Assembly (NCBI GenBank): GCA_911728435.2
Contig: OU452210.1
Span: forward strand, 992,001 to 1,056,000
DNA from: Apoderus coryli
Taxonomy: Eukaryota > Arthropoda > Insecta > Coleoptera > Attelabidae
Length of the DNA: 64,000 nucleotides
Direction: 5' to 3'
Made by a program: the position numbers and the translations under genes. The notes under the pieces were generated by a model. The model was not told the origin of the DNA. It made no database searches and worked only from the letters and a program-made list of their open reading frames with translations. Shown piece after piece: positions 12,680 to 24,604 of the stretch (positions within the stretch are counted from its first letter, which is position 1; each line of letters opens with the position of its first letter).

Positions 12680-13640
12680 CTCTAACATACCTTATGCGTA
12701 TGTCACTCTCACCATTTCTCAGACGTTCGTTTAAGGTGTGCTTAGCCCTTCTATACTCCTGAAGCTATGTAGGAGTCTTATCCGAGGTTATGCTGAGATG
12801 TCGCAGTCGTTGATGTCCCTTGATTCTTGCAGTTTGTTTAAGAACATATAAAGCTGCACTCCTATCCCTAAATATAACCCGCAATGGGCGAGGATGGAAT
12901 TGTCCCTCGCGAGACTGGTTTTGTCGGCCCAATCTGCCAACACGATTGACGCTCGAGGCATCAAAATAAGGAACAATTGCCCGAAAAACATGTGTTGCAA
13001 TGTTAAGGTCTTCTTCGACAGATCCTTCCGGTTGGCCAAATATTATCACGTTTTCGAACCTCGCGATCTCGAAACTCCGCGTAGACGTTCCCAGCAGCGT
13101 CGTTGTCGTGTGAACTTGGAGAGCGTTCAGCCGCTTATGCTTCCTCACACTTGGATATACGGACCTTCAAAGAAGTCAACTCAGATAGAATACTGTCATT
13201 AACCGAGTTTTTTTTTTTGATTATATTTTTCAATCAATGACCCGTACAATTAAATCCATGTTATTTAATTTTAGCATTATGTCGTTAAGAGTTACTGATT
13301 TCGGCGATAATGGCGATTCATTTACTACAGGTGAGGTACCCCTACTTGATATGCCACTAATGGATTTTCGAGACACCTGTGAGCGCCTCACAGCCTCCTG
13401 CAGACATGATGGGCATTTCCTTCTTTAGTTCTTTATCCATTTTCCTTCTTTAGTTTTTTATCAAAATATTTCACCTGCATCATCGTTAGATCAACACATT
13501 TGGCATGGTACCAGCTTTCGCATTTGTAACATAGGATCGAATACTGTCTTTTAGTAAATTGTTGATTGCAAGCACCACAAATATCCCTGTGGGTCGACGT
13601 TGGTGCCGATATTTTACCAATTTACTTGCAAATAAAAACC
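12680..13640 (-). pseudogene. LINE ORF1 with PHD-type zinc finger and RRM-like region
   Basis: Near 13500-13600 the minus strand encodes a PHD-like cysteine/histidine pattern: two CxxC pairs followed by WYHAKC. At 12765-13148 a second block reads as the RRM-like part of LINE ORF1 proteins (SVEEDLNIATHVFRAIVPYF, then VNRVGRLGR and PRPLRVIFRDRSAALYVLK). PHD plus RRM-like ORF1 proteins are known from the CR1/L2 side of the LINE tree, so I place the element there. Frames between the two blocks are broken. ORF2 follows directly on the same strand. Confidence 0.65.
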
Positions 13641-14735
13641 AACGCAACCACTAGTGACACTTCAGAGTTCTATTATACGATTTTCTCAGAAAAATATTAA
13701 TTTTCAAAAACGACACATAAACAAAGTAATCAGTCCTGGCACAGTTACAAAATCAAATCTTGTCAGTAGTAGTATGGAAATGAGGTCTTACATATCAAAC
13801 GGTAATTCCCAAACGTCATTTTAAGTTAGAATGGGGACCCACGATTCGAACGAAAGCCTGATGTAAAGGACAAAAATGGGAGTCTTCAGTGCAGTGCTAC
13901 CACTATTTTAGAGTCAGGCTCTGCTAATTTGAACAAAATTCTCGGTGTGTAGGTAAAGTCAGTAATTTTGTCGGCTTTCCCCCAAAATTATTATAACTTT
14001 ATTATGTTGGCAGAAGGATAAAATGGTCTCCTGCTTGCGTTTTGCATTTAAATTATTTTTAACTAATTTATTTCTATTTTTACTACTGGCGTTACCTTTA
14101 CATTGGATTTTTTGGTCTCTGGATGGTGGCATATGCATTGCTATGTGTGTGTAAATGGTATGGTTTACATACATCTGTTGTTGTGTATCTCATCTCGAGG
14201 TAAATAAAGGCAGGCCTATATTGTATATGGGCACAATTATGGTACTCTGATGAGCCCATAAGAGCGAAATGAATTCGTCAGTATCTGTTGCCTCGGTTTT
14301 TTTCGTAAACATGATTTATGCGTTGTTAATTCAAGCTTTGCTGTTTCAATTGAGTTATTCTTATCAAATTTTTTAGTATTTACTATTTTGGTTGTTAATA
14401 ATCGCCATGCGAGAAAATCATATAAGCTGTCTTATAGGTAGGTAGGTATAGTAAATTCACATATTCTCAATGCAAAGTGAACTTTTTAACCAAGTAATTT
14501 TACCCTATAAATCTACTTGAAAAAAATTTAAACTTATATTTTTTACACTTTCACTAAGACGACATTGTTGTGCAATAAGATCATGAACATGAATTGTAAT
14601 ATAGCATAGTACAATTTGGAGTGGAAACCCTTTATAGCCTCAATACCTATTTTCATATTTGCTTTCAAGGAAGTGCTTTTTATTGGACAATTAATAATAA
14701 ATATTTTTTCGTTCGTGTAATTTAAATTGAATATA
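13641..14735. other. no gene recognised
   Basis: A 71-codon minus frame (13959-14174) has no recognisable domain. I see no inverted repeats or element ends other than the Harbinger-like terminus that starts at about 14740. Confidence 0.4.
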
Positions 14736-14739
14736 GTCT

Positions 14740-15240
14740 AATACGGCCGGCTTACAGCCATTTGCACCGCTTACACTTAAGGTCCACTTAATGTTAAGTG
14801 GAACTTAAGTTGACGTATTATGTTGCACCGTCATTTATAACACACCTAAGTGGGACTTAAGTTAGGCCGAGGTAATCTACAGCTTAAGGTCCACTTAATT
14901 CATATCTAACCTCACTTTTTATTTTGTTTTCCATTATTTTGTCTAGGTACTTATGTCAATAAACATTATTATATGAGGTATGTTTACATTATGTTAGGTA
15001 CTTGTTCTGTCCTAAATTTCATTTAAACAAAATAGTACCTGCCTAATAATTTATAATTATTTAATATTTCACATTATTATAGATATTTATAATGGATTTA
15101 CATTTAGTTTTTGATGAAGATGATTTCGACGACATAAATTTAGTTTTACCTTTTACCTATATGGGGTGCCGCGAAGAATATATTCGAGTTAACCATTTTG
15201 AGGACTTGGATAATTGGACGTTTTTTAAAATATAGGGTTG
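14740..15240 (+). mobile_element. PIF/Harbinger-like 5' terminus with transposase N-terminus
   Basis: The stretch 14745-14900 is GC-richer and contains repeated short inverted motifs (CTTAAGGTCCACTTAA, GTGGAACTTAAG, TTGCACCG) like the ends of insect Harbinger elements. At 15091 an ATG opens a 47-codon frame. Its pattern (DEDDFDDINL, then REEYIRVNHFEDLDNWTFF) resembles the N-terminus of HARBI1-type nucleases. A stop follows at 15232 and no DDE core is seen. The other end is not identified. Confidence 0.4.
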
Positions 15241-15599
15241 TCAAACAAACGGCTATAGTGAATCTTTTCAACGCGATATAGAATACCCTCACAACTTGTA
15301 ATTAGGAATTTTTTAAGCCAAAAACAGTTTTTGTAATTTACAAGGCCTAGCGCCAAATCACGGACGGGATCTGCGATTATTGTACAAGACCCACCCCCAG
15401 TTTTTTTTTATTTGAGACTGTTCATCGGCGACCTCCCTTCGTAAATGTTTCTTTGTTTTCATAATATTTGCGTAAAGAATCACATTTTCGCAGATAATTT
15501 TCTGGTGTTTCAGCATTAACCGGCTTGAAATTATTTTCTCGCCAAATTTGGTTGTTGGTATTATTACATTCTATTATTTCCTATATTCTGATACTATCC

Positions 15600-16396
15600 T
15601 CAGAAGTAATATTTTTTTTTAATTCCAAACTGAAGCTAAAGTTTGAGTAAGCTGATTAAATAATCGAACTATATTATCACGAATTTCTTCTCTAACAGTC
15701 TCTGACTTAGGTACGTTCTTTTTCAACGCTCTTTTCGTTTGACTAAATAAATCTGATTTAATCTGTAGCAAGCTTAAATTCACAATTGCGTTCGAAGTTT
15801 GCATCAGAAAATATAACAAAGGGATACTTTCATCATCACTCTAACTATTAACCTATACATAATTACCAAATTTGAGTAAACGACAATATTTACATCATAA
15901 TATTTATTCTTAAAAACTACTTACGTCCGCGTTCTGCCGTCCCGTCGGCATATTCGACCTCATCGCACTAGTCACTTCACCGACACTAAGGGATAGTTTA
16001 AGCTCCGCGGGAATACCTTCAAAACTTTAAGAAATGTTAGTTTTTGTTTGTTTTTTTTTGCACTATCCCGAACAATAGCTAATGAGTCCGTAAAATTACG
16101 TCGCCACTGCTTTTTCATATTACGTCTATGGACTTTGAAAAGTTTAATAATTAGGTTTAGTAACATGATCGCCACAATAATGTATAAGTAGTATTTTTAC
16201 TTCCGTAAAATTTACACTATCTTCGTTCACTATAAAATTAGAATTAACTGAATCGTTTTCAGTTAAATCTTGGTTTTTAGATTGACTTTTCCCCATGGCG
16301 CATTATATTGTTTAAATACCTGGTAATATTAGTGTAATTATTTATTTATATTTATTTATATTTATACGCATTTTTAAAATTTTATCTATCGTTTTT
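15600..16396 (-). pseudogene. decayed internal region of a Gypsy element related to the one at 25402-31597
   Basis: Reading leftwards from the primer site at 16397-16409, a minus-strand ATG near 16296 opens a small protein that starts MGKSQSKNQ. After a frameshift it continues into a hydrophobic segment followed by a basic HRRNMKKQWRR stretch (15972-16175). This is the same layout as the small ORF (MGTKQSKDQ, membrane segment, basic tail) that precedes gag in the intact element. A further frame (15619-15819) sits where gag should start. It is short and too diverged to prove. Confidence 0.5.
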
Positions 16397-16684
16397 GGCA
16401 GGATCGCCATGTAGTATTGGATAGGGATGAGAATTAAAACTCGTGATGGTAACACTTTAACCACATTTTATTGAATGAAATCCCAATCAAAAAGTATTAC
16501 AATAATTGGTGTATTTTGCAAGTTAGCTATTTATTATAATCACCTGATTTACCTATGTTATATTAGTCTACATTAATATGTCATGAGTATTCAAAATGTA
16601 ATGTAATTATTCATATCTGGAAGTTAAGTATCACCTAAGCAATTATTACCTTCCTTTACAGGGTGTTCTAAGTTAGGTTCTACA
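16397..16684 (-). mobile_element. LTR (16410-16684) with adjacent primer-binding site
   Basis: The LTR starts TGTAGTATTGG and ends GGTTCTACA, so its ends are inverted (TGTAG/CTACA). At 275 bp it is nearly the length of the 273-bp LTRs at 25402 and 31325, and it ends in the same ACAGGGTGT-containing context. Next to it, at 16397-16409, is a minus-strand TGGCGATCCTGCC, identical to the primer-binding site of the intact element. It is therefore a 5' LTR of a diverged relative. Confidence 0.6.
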
Positions 16685-16799
16685 GTGGCTTAAGGAACCT
16701 TATATAAGTTACATGAATGTGATGGTTATGTTTATAAGTGTAGTTTAGGATTTAAATAATAATAATAATAAATGACTTTATTGTGATTATAATTTTACA

Positions 16800-17228
16800 A
16801 TCAATTCCATGATCACAATAGGCGAAGTTCAGTTTGAAAAAACATACAAAATTTTCCTGCTTGATTTCTAAGCCGAACCAAGAATTTGTCGAACTTTTCT
16901 TCAGTTTCTTGTTTTAGTAACCTAAACACATGCCTTTCGTACACTCTACTCTGTTTGGGAGTAAAATATCCATTTAACTTTTCAAGTGCTATTTTTTAGA
17001 CGTCATTATCTGAGGAGGCTCAACATGTGCTCCCGGTAAGTTGTAATAAATTTCTTGTATGCCCAATCCACCTCCGTGGAGTAACGAAGCTCGTCTTTTG
17101 GCCGGAGAATCAATATTGGATACTTCGAGGTATACTTCAAAAGCACGCGTCCATTTTTCCCATCGTAAGCCTACAGAGCCAGGATCACCTTCACAGTAGA
17201 ATGGTTCCATTGCCGGAATATTTGACAT
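16800..17228 (-). pseudogene. Gypsy Gag fragment
   Basis: The first 70 codons read as an insect Gypsy gag N-terminus (GLRWEKWTRAFEVYLEVSNI, then KRRASLLHGGGLGIQEIYYNLPG). After a stop near 16990 the homology continues in another frame to about 16860 with the ERHVFRLLKQ-type block. The start at 17228 fits the family. A primer-site-like sequence lies about 590 bases upstream (17821-17840). It is a different Gypsy lineage from the elements at 15.6 and 25.4 kb. Confidence 0.7.
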
Positions 17229-17820
17229 TTTATTGGCTGTTTTGCTGAAATATTAATAATTCCGAATTTAGTGTTACAAGACACTTACAATTAATGAAAG
17301 GCAGTCAACTTGTAACTTTCACTTTACTATAGAGCTACAAAGGCCGTTGGATTCGTACGTGTGTTATAATACAACTTTTTTACTATATGTTGCAACAAAC
17401 TACGCAATCACTCATTTAACTCAGTATTAAACTATCCACGTGATTTGTTCGATCACAAATACACCAGATAATTATTGAATTTTATTTTTATATTATATGT
17501 TACGAGACACATTCGATCTGCATATTCCGGCTTATTCAAGAGATACCAGACAACCCTTCAGTTAGCATCACAAATTAATCAGTGTTCCACGACACTTAGC
17601 ATTTCATATATTTGGAGATGTACCTATAACCTTTATTACTCAAACTGATATTTTCACAGATGTTTATTTAGTTGATGATTATTTGCCATTTTTTTTAAAT
17701 ATTTTCTACACCTATTACCAAAGATTAATGTACAACCTTTGCTATTACATACCTTATTGTTCACTAGAGTTTTTAATTTCACTTTTACAACGGAGCTTCC
17801 TCCGTTTTCTCGAAAAACAA

Positions 17821-17840
17821 ATTATTTTGCACGGTCGCCA
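17821..17840 (-). other. probable primer-binding site of the Gypsy fragment at 16800-17228
   Basis: The minus strand reads TGGCGACCGTGCAAAATAAT, starting with the obligatory TGG and matching the arginine-tRNA class of primer sites in its first eleven bases. The sequence to its right (TGTATTG from 17843) would be the LTR. The LTR's far end is not delimited. The 151-codon frame at 17683-18138 overlaps it and is probably chance. Confidence 0.4.
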
Positions 17841-18139
17841 CTTGTATTGTTTTGAATTAAACACCGTTAACCTTGCTTGTCTAACAACGACTGTTTTATT
17901 TCTCTTCATAATATATCACAAATCCATAGAACATTATGATTCACAATACTATATCACCAGTAGACAAACAACAAAACAAATATCTTATTATGAATACAAT
18001 ATAAATATCTATACCTACACCAACAGTCCATTTTCTCTCGTGAGTAACCTTACATTATTTTTGGTCCATTCGAAGCCGGATTGGGCAAATCCTACATTGA
18101 CTTTAAATTTATGTTTCGTAATTTTCCTCTTTTATTAGA

Positions 18140-18839
18140 TACATATTTGAAATTTCACTGATATTCTATTTAAATATTAAATAGGTGTACATTTGTTGTT
18201 GTTTGTTTGTTTTTGGCCTCTACACTAGGTAATACAGCCATCTTTGTAATTCTTGGACCTACAGTTTAGCGTGGAATCCGAACCACGGTCCTCGACCGCC
18301 AGATGCCAGCGCCCACGACTATATAGTCAATAACTACAGAGGCAAGTCTACCGACTCGGTCGGGAGCACCGTCCACACATCCAACCTCCATCCACGCGAC
18401 CAGGTACTTTAATACCCGAATCACGTCGATGCGCGCTTGTACATGTGGGCATCTCCCGCCCCTAGGTACATTTCCTTATCGCAATTTAATATATTTATCC
18501 CTGCACACATAGACAAAGCGTTATCCACGACATACGTTATTCTTTATTTACTCCACCCGCACGGTTGTTTCAATTTATATTAAGTATAATTTGTCTGTGA
18601 TAGATTAGACAAAAACTCTTTCTTTTCACATATTGTACATGTAATTTTCTACGCGTTTTAGCGACTTTATATTATTAAATACGTTAAGCGCGTTTCACAC
18701 TTTTCAATAGCCCTACGCATTTTCAGTTAATTGTTTAATTTGTTGCGTAGGCAATTACTTTACTGGTTTTAAAAAAGGTTCTTGCCATCTATTCAACTCG
18801 GTTCTAATAGTTAATTTTTTTATTCGTTAATTAATCAGA
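18140..18839. other. leader of the BEL/Pao element, LTR not delimited
   Basis: This GC-richer stretch precedes the BEL gag start at 18840 and probably contains the BEL LTR and leader. I could not find a matching 3' LTR, because the 3' side of the element ends abruptly at about 23668. No gene is seen. Confidence 0.35.
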
Positions 18840-20037
18840 ATGGCAGCCGCAGAAAAACGTCAACGTTATCAATTATTACGTCAAACGCAGCACCATCGCA
18901 TGGATGAAGCTTTACAAGTGGCTGAACGTGCTGAAAAAGAAAAAGTGCTAATTCCCCTGTTAGCACATTACATGGAAGAATTAAATTCGATTAAAGCAGA
19001 ATTCTATGAGTACCACAATAATGTGATTTCCTTATGCTCGGATGAGACGTTTGATCAGGAAGATAACGCTCGAAAAGCTTTTGATACCGATTTTTTTAAG
19101 CTTAAAGCTAAGTATTCTCCTTTGACTAGAGTAGAACCTCCTCCAAACACGGCGGATGAGTCTTTTGTCAATATAACATTACCATCAATAGATATCCCCA
19201 CTTTTAGCGGCGATGTCCTACAATTTAATTCATTTATTGAATTATTCGACTCTATTGCCGGTAATAATCCTAAGTTGGCTCCTATCCAGAAATATAAATA
19301 TCTTAAAATGTCCTTACGTGGACCTGCCTTGCAGGCTATTCGGACGTTCCTTTTAGTAGTTCGCATTACACTCCAGCTTATGACAAGTTAGTGTCAACTT
19401 TTAGCAAGCCTCGGGTTTTAGCCATCTCACATTGGGCTGCCATTGAAAGGGCTCCTAAATTGAAAACTGGTTCTTCGGCGGAACTGAAGCAATTGTTAGC
19501 AGTTTTTATTGATCATTTGGATGCGCTTAAAATCTTAAAATATCCTACAGATCAATGGAATTTGATTCTAGTCATACGCTTTTAAATAAATTGGATGCTG
19601 ATACAGCAACCCAATTTAAATTGCATCACAATTCCATTGATATTCCAGATAATTTTACAATATTTCTCACTCAACGGTGCAATGCGTTAGAGGATTATGC
19701 AACTCCACATAATAAAATTATTAAAATATATAAACCGAGCACTTTCTTTGTTCAGGCATCCGATATGAATAAATTCAAATGTATTCGTTGTGATTCTAGT
19801 CATGTGATTTATAAATGTCAGGAATTTTTAAAATATTCTCCATATGATCGTTTCAAATTTATTAAATCTAAGAGCGCCTGCATTAATTGTTTGAGCCGTA
19901 GTCACAATACGAAAAAATGTCAATCAAATGAAGGATGTCACAAGTGTGGCAAAAAGCACCATGCCCTTTTACCCTTTTCTGAAACTTCGTATAATCAGAC
20001 AGATGGTACGCATTCAGCCAGTATTTCACGTGTGTGA
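18840..20037 (+). pseudogene. BEL/Pao Gag with zinc knuckles
   Basis: The frame starts at the ATG at 18840. It shows the BEL gag layout: a basic and helical N-terminus, then LPSIDIPTFSGDVLQFNSFIELFDS (positions about 118-142), a hallmark of Pao/BEL elements. A frameshift near 19350 and another near 19560 break it. The C-terminal part (19555-20037) has CIRCDSSHVIYKC and two further cysteine/histidine clusters ending HKCGKKHH, which are zinc knuckles. The protease follows immediately. Confidence 0.8.
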
Positions 20038-20558
20038 ATACTACGTTATCTCGCTCTCAAGCTCGAGTTTTGTTGGCCACTGCTAGAATTGAAATTTTGG
20101 ATAATTCTGGTAAATTTCAAAATGTACGATGTTTACTTGATACCGGAAGTATGATATCTCTCATTTCGAATAGAGGTCTTCAACGCTTGGGTCTCAAGCC
20201 TCACAAGCCTTCTCTTAAGGTTCAGGGCCTAAATTCCATGAATTCCTTTATACAAGGTGGTCATATTGACTTATCCATTCGCCCTCGTAACACGCCGATC
20301 CTACTATTGAACGTGGACGCATGTGTTATTGAGAAAATATGCGACAAACTTCCTTATCAATCTGTTTCGAATGTCAATTGGCATCATATTAAGGATCTGA
20401 CTTTGGCTGATTCTATGTTTAATGAAACTGGATCCATTGATCTCCTAGTAGGTGCCGATATCTTGTCACAAATAATTTTAAACGATCATATCATTGGAAA
20501 AGATTCGGAACCTATGGCCCTAAATACAATTTTTGGATATGTTTTGATGGGAAAGTAG
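20034..20558 (+). pseudogene. BEL/Pao aspartic protease domain
   Basis: The 174-residue frame contains the catalytic CLLDTGSMISLIS block at about residues 32-44 and the IDLLVGADIL block near residue 140. Both are characteristic of BEL/Pao proteases. It overlaps the end of gag by 4 bases. A stop at 20558 cuts it from the RT, which in an intact element would be part of the same polyprotein. Confidence 0.8.
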
Positions 20559-20559
20559 A

Positions 20560-22472
20560 TGCATATTTTGATAGTTACAGCAATACACTGTCACTATTTT
20601 GCACCATTTGCAATTCAAATATCGAGGATCAAGTTAAACAATTTTGGGAACTTGATAAGATTCCTGAAAATAATTGCATGTCCTCAGATGACGAACAATG
20701 TGAAAAACTTTTCACTACAAATACGCAATTTTTAAATGGCCATTTTACGGTTTCGTTGCCATACGCCTATGTTTCCAGCTAGTTCTGAGTTAGCTGTTAA
20801 AAGATTTCTAGGTTTAGAAAAGAGACTTATTGCGAATTCCGATACTTATGCTCAATACAAATTATTCATGCAACAGTATCTCGATTTGGGTCATATGACT
20901 CGAGTCACCGCTCCGCACTATCCGTTTCACTATTATATACCACACCATTGTGTTTTACGTCCAGATAGTTTATCCACAAAGCTTCGTGTTGTTTTCAACG
21001 CATCCGCCAAGAATCTTCTTTGAATGACTGCCTTTTTGTCGGCCCTAAACTTTCAACAAGATATTTTCACACTTTTGTTGAATTTTCGCTTATATCCTTA
21101 TGTCCTAACCTCGGATATAAAAATGATGTACCGTCAAATTTATATTTCTGCGTCTCAAAGAGACTTTCAGCGCATCATTTGGCGCTTTTCGCCTAATGAA
21201 CCGCTCGAAGATTATTGTCTTAATACTGTCACGTATGGATTATCTTCATCTCCATACCTTGCTCTTCGTTCATTATTACATCTTGGTGATATCTTCCAAG
21301 ATAAATTCCCATACGTAAGCGACGCGTTACGCCGCGGCATGTATGTTGATGATTTAGTGATTTCATGTCCATCAGCTTAACATGCTCGTCTTACAAAGTC
21401 ACAACTTATCTCTGTTATGAAATTGGGAGGTTTTGAGCTTCGAAAATGGTCAACTAAGGTCCCCGAACTTCTGAATGATCTTCTTTCATCCCATTTAGCA
21501 CAAGATTCTCGTTCATTTGATTCTGAAGATGATCTCTGTTTGAAGGTGCTTGCTCTAAAATGGATTCCATCTTCGGACATCGTCACGTTTTCGGTTAAGC
21601 CTGTGAATCAAATTTGTACTAAATGCAATATTTTGTCTAACCTTGCTCGAATATTTGACCCTTTGGGCATTCTGTCACCGGTCACGTTCCTTATAAAACA
21701 TCTCATTCAATAAATATGGTCATTAAAATTAGCCTGGGATGACACCCCTCCTTCTTATATATCTCGGTTATGGGATAAATATCAACAAGATTTTCCTGTC
21801 TTAGAAAATTTGTCTTTGCCTGGACAATTGGCTCCTAACTCATTTGAGTCTTGCGAAATTCATTGTTCCGCTGACGCTAGTGAAAGGGATTATTGCGCGG
21901 TTTTATATTTTGTATTTGAAGATAAAGGCGGCGCATTTTCCACTTACTTTGTGTGTTCCCAAGCAAAGGTAGCACCTTTGAAAGGACTTACAATTCCGCG
22001 GTTGGAATTGTGTGCGGCTGTTTTAGCTTCAAAGCTTGTCCCTTTTGTTCAGAATGTCTATACCAGCAAAATATCCGCTACTAAAACGTATTGTTGGTCC
22101 GGTTCGCGTATTTGTTTTGCCTGGATAAAGTCTGATGCTTCACGTTGGAAAACCTTTGTATCCAACCGGGTATCTGGTATTCAACAAGTGACGCCGCCCG
22201 ATTGGTGGCATTATGTTCGCTCTGAACAGAATCCTGCAGACCTTGGTTCTCGAGGCCTGCTACCCCATGACTTGTTAGCTAATGATATATGGTGGACGGG
22301 ACCTTCCTTTCTAAGTAATTTAGATCGCAACTGCTCTTCCAATATGTCAAATGTGCTATGTCCTAATGTGCTTGACGAGGAGAAAGCAACCGTTATGCTA
22401 GTTACCGATCCTCCAAGTTTGTTAATTCAGCTCCTTAATGTAACTCCATTTTCTTCGTTGTTTAAAACGTAA
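20560..22472 (+). pseudogene. BEL/Pao reverse transcriptase and RNase H
   Basis: Broken frames run in order. First is the RT N-terminus (HHCVLRPDSLSTKLRVVFNAS, to 21020). Next is the palm with SDIKMMYRQI and MYVDDLVIS, whose YVDD is the catalytic motif (21024-21380). Then come the RT thumb (21417-21713) and an RNase-H-like region with ADASERDYCAVLY and the SDASRWKTFVSNRV block (21810-22472). Stops at 21023, 21380, 21713 and 22472 show it is dead, but the order is complete. Confidence 0.8.
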
Positions 22473-23668
22473 CGTGTTGTTGCTTATGTTCTTCGTTTTA
22501 TACATAATGCTAAATTTTCAGATAAGAACAGAACCGGTGTCCTTTCTTATTGGGAGCTACATACCGCACTGTTGGTAATCGCTAAGCATATCCAAAAATT
22601 ACATTTTTCGGAAGAGAATTAAATGCTCAAATCAGGTAAGCTGTTACCTAAACCGTTGAGAAAACTCGCTCTATTTCTTGATGAATCTGAACTTCTCCGC
22701 GTGGGTGACCGACTTAAACATTCCCCCATATGTTTTGATCGGAAGCATCCGATCTTAGTACCTTCTAGATGCCGTTTTACTCACTTGTTAATTGAGCACC
22801 TTCATACCAAATATATGCATGCTGGAATACGAACAGTTCAATGTTTACTTTAGGAACAATTTTGGATTATTTCTTGCACGCGTGAGGTTCGTCATGTCTT
22901 AGCCAAATGTTTGCAATGTTGGAAAACAAATCCTAAGCCTGTACAACCCCCCTTTATGGGCAATCTACCTTCACCTCGAGTTTCCTCTTCGATTAAATGC
23001 TTTTTGCACTCGGGAGTCGACTTTGCAGGTCCATTTAAAGTTACAATGGAAAAGTTTCGTGGAGTTAAAGTCTCCAAATGTTATATTTGCATTTTTATTT
23101 GTTTGGCAACCAAAGCCGTTCATCTTGAACTTGCTTCGGCTCTTTCCGCAGACTGTTTTTTGGCTGCGTTATAGGGGATTAAATTTTGACATATGAGGAA
23201 TTTATAACATTCCTTAGTCAAACTGAAGCCGTGATCAATTCGCGCCCAATGAGTCAAATTAGTACAGATCCCAATGATCTTGGAGTACTTACTCCTGGTC
23301 ACTTCCTTACCTTCGATAACTTAACCGCGCCTCCGGATTTAGATTTAGCTCATATTCCACAAAATAGACACTCTCGCTGGCAACTTCTGTCACGTCTACA
23401 TCAGCAATTTTGGCGGAGGTGGTCTAATGAATATCTTCATACCCTTCATCAAAGGCATAAGTGGAATACTGATACTCCTTCTGTGGATCAGGGCGCTTTA
23501 GTTCTAATCAAAGATGAGAACGCTCCTCCGTTGAAATGGGTGAAAGCTCGAATGATTGAACTTTTTCCAGGTAGTGATGGGAGAGTGCGTGTGGTGTCGG
23601 TCCGTACTTCCTAAAAGTTTTATTCATGAATTCGATAAAAATGGTTTATGGCTACATTCTAAAAATAT
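22473..23668 (+). pseudogene. BEL/Pao integrase remnant
   Basis: At 22623-22853 the frame holds the integrase N-terminal zinc region (HPILVPSRCRFTHLLIEHLHTKYMHAGI). At 22911-23174 the core starts with VDFAGPFKV and the CYICIFICLATKAVHLELA block. Most of the catalytic core up to the second aspartate is deleted at 23174-23186. The C-terminal part (23186-23614) has TEAVINSRPM and LTPGHFL and the W-rich block. The element ends without its 3' LTR. Confidence 0.8.
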
Positions 23669-23748
23669 TGTTGTATTTTGAGTTTGAATAAAGTTGAATT
23701 AAAAGATATTTTTTTAAAAACCAATTCTTTATATTCAAAAATATAAAG
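23669..23748 (+). repeat. last 80 bp of the 5' LTR of the 17.6/297-type Gypsy
   Basis: This stretch is identical by eye to the end of the LTR at about 34600-34679 (from GTTGTATTTTGAG to AATATAAAG). It is followed at once by a primer-binding site. The rest of the 5' LTR is gone and BEL/Pao sequence abuts it directly at 23668. Confidence 0.8.
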
Positions 23749-23766
23749 TGGCGCAGTCGGTAGGAT
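23749..23766 (+). other. primer-binding site TGGCGCAGTCGGTAGGAT
   Basis: It starts with TGG directly after the LTR end. It matches the primer class used by Drosophila 17.6 and 297 elements (serine tRNA). It sets the orientation of the + strand Gypsy. Confidence 0.75.
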
Positions 23767-24019
23767 ATTGAAAGGGCATTAATTATTAATAACCCTTCAG
23801 TATCAACTGTTTATTCGGGAGAACCTCCGTTTTGGAAAGTACCGAAGAAGCAGAGGCAGAAGAGGAGACCGCTAGAGAGAAAGTACAGGCAGGATACGGC
23901 TTTTCTATCGACGAAAAGGTTCACTGTACTCGTTGCATCTCTCGGTCCAACGCATCAGAAAAAAAGAAGAATGAAGATTGTACTGTAAGTTCAAAGTTGC
24001 TATCCTTTTTAATTAGTCT

Positions 24020-24604
24020 ATGTCATTCTCCTCGTCATCTTCTGATTCCCTAACGGAAAACCTAGAGAATTTCGAGCTAGAAATAAGTGAATTAAATACA
24101 ATTAGAAATCATTTAGAATCTGTAGATTTAAGTAATCTTTTTTCAAGTTTATCCTTTAGTGAAAATTCTGAAAATCGAAATAAAAATAATATAGCACCGC
24201 CAGCTTTTGATAATAGATTATAAGAAATTGTTCCTAAATTTGACGGAAATCCTTTAGAATTATCTTCATTTTTGGAAACAGCAAAACCACCTTTAAATTT
24301 ATTAATAGAGACCGGCGCTACAAAATCATTTCTAAATCCTGAAATAGCTGAGCGATATTTTTGTGAATTTATAAAAAAGGAACCTTTTACTGTTTCTTCA
24401 ATATTTCAAACAACTACAAGAGATTTTTGTATAGAAATTCCAGCATTCTCTGAATTTAAAACAAATAAAAATATTAAGTTTCATTTATTTAAATTTCATC
24501 ATTTTTTCGATGGCTTAATCGGATACGATACTTTAAAAAACCTTAGTGCAAATTTAGATATAGAAAACGCAATTTTAAAAACTAAAACGGCTCAATTAAA
24601 TTAA
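24020..24604 (+). pseudogene. Gypsy Gag N-terminus joined by deletion to protease
   Basis: The first 67 codons are a serine- and asparagine-rich Gag start. After a stop at 24223 the reading resumes with VPKFDGNPLELSSF, the conserved gag entry block. It then jumps straight into the protease (PPLNLLIETGATKSFL, where the DTG aspartate is replaced by ETG). Nearly all of gag is missing, so this copy is an internal deletion derivative. A leader of about 250 bases (23767-24019) holds no gene. Confidence 0.75.

Noticed and set aside
17683..18138. 151-codon plus frame rich in Tyr, Leu and Phe
   Set aside because: No family resemblance, biased AT-rich composition, overlaps a probable LTR and primer site on the other strand.
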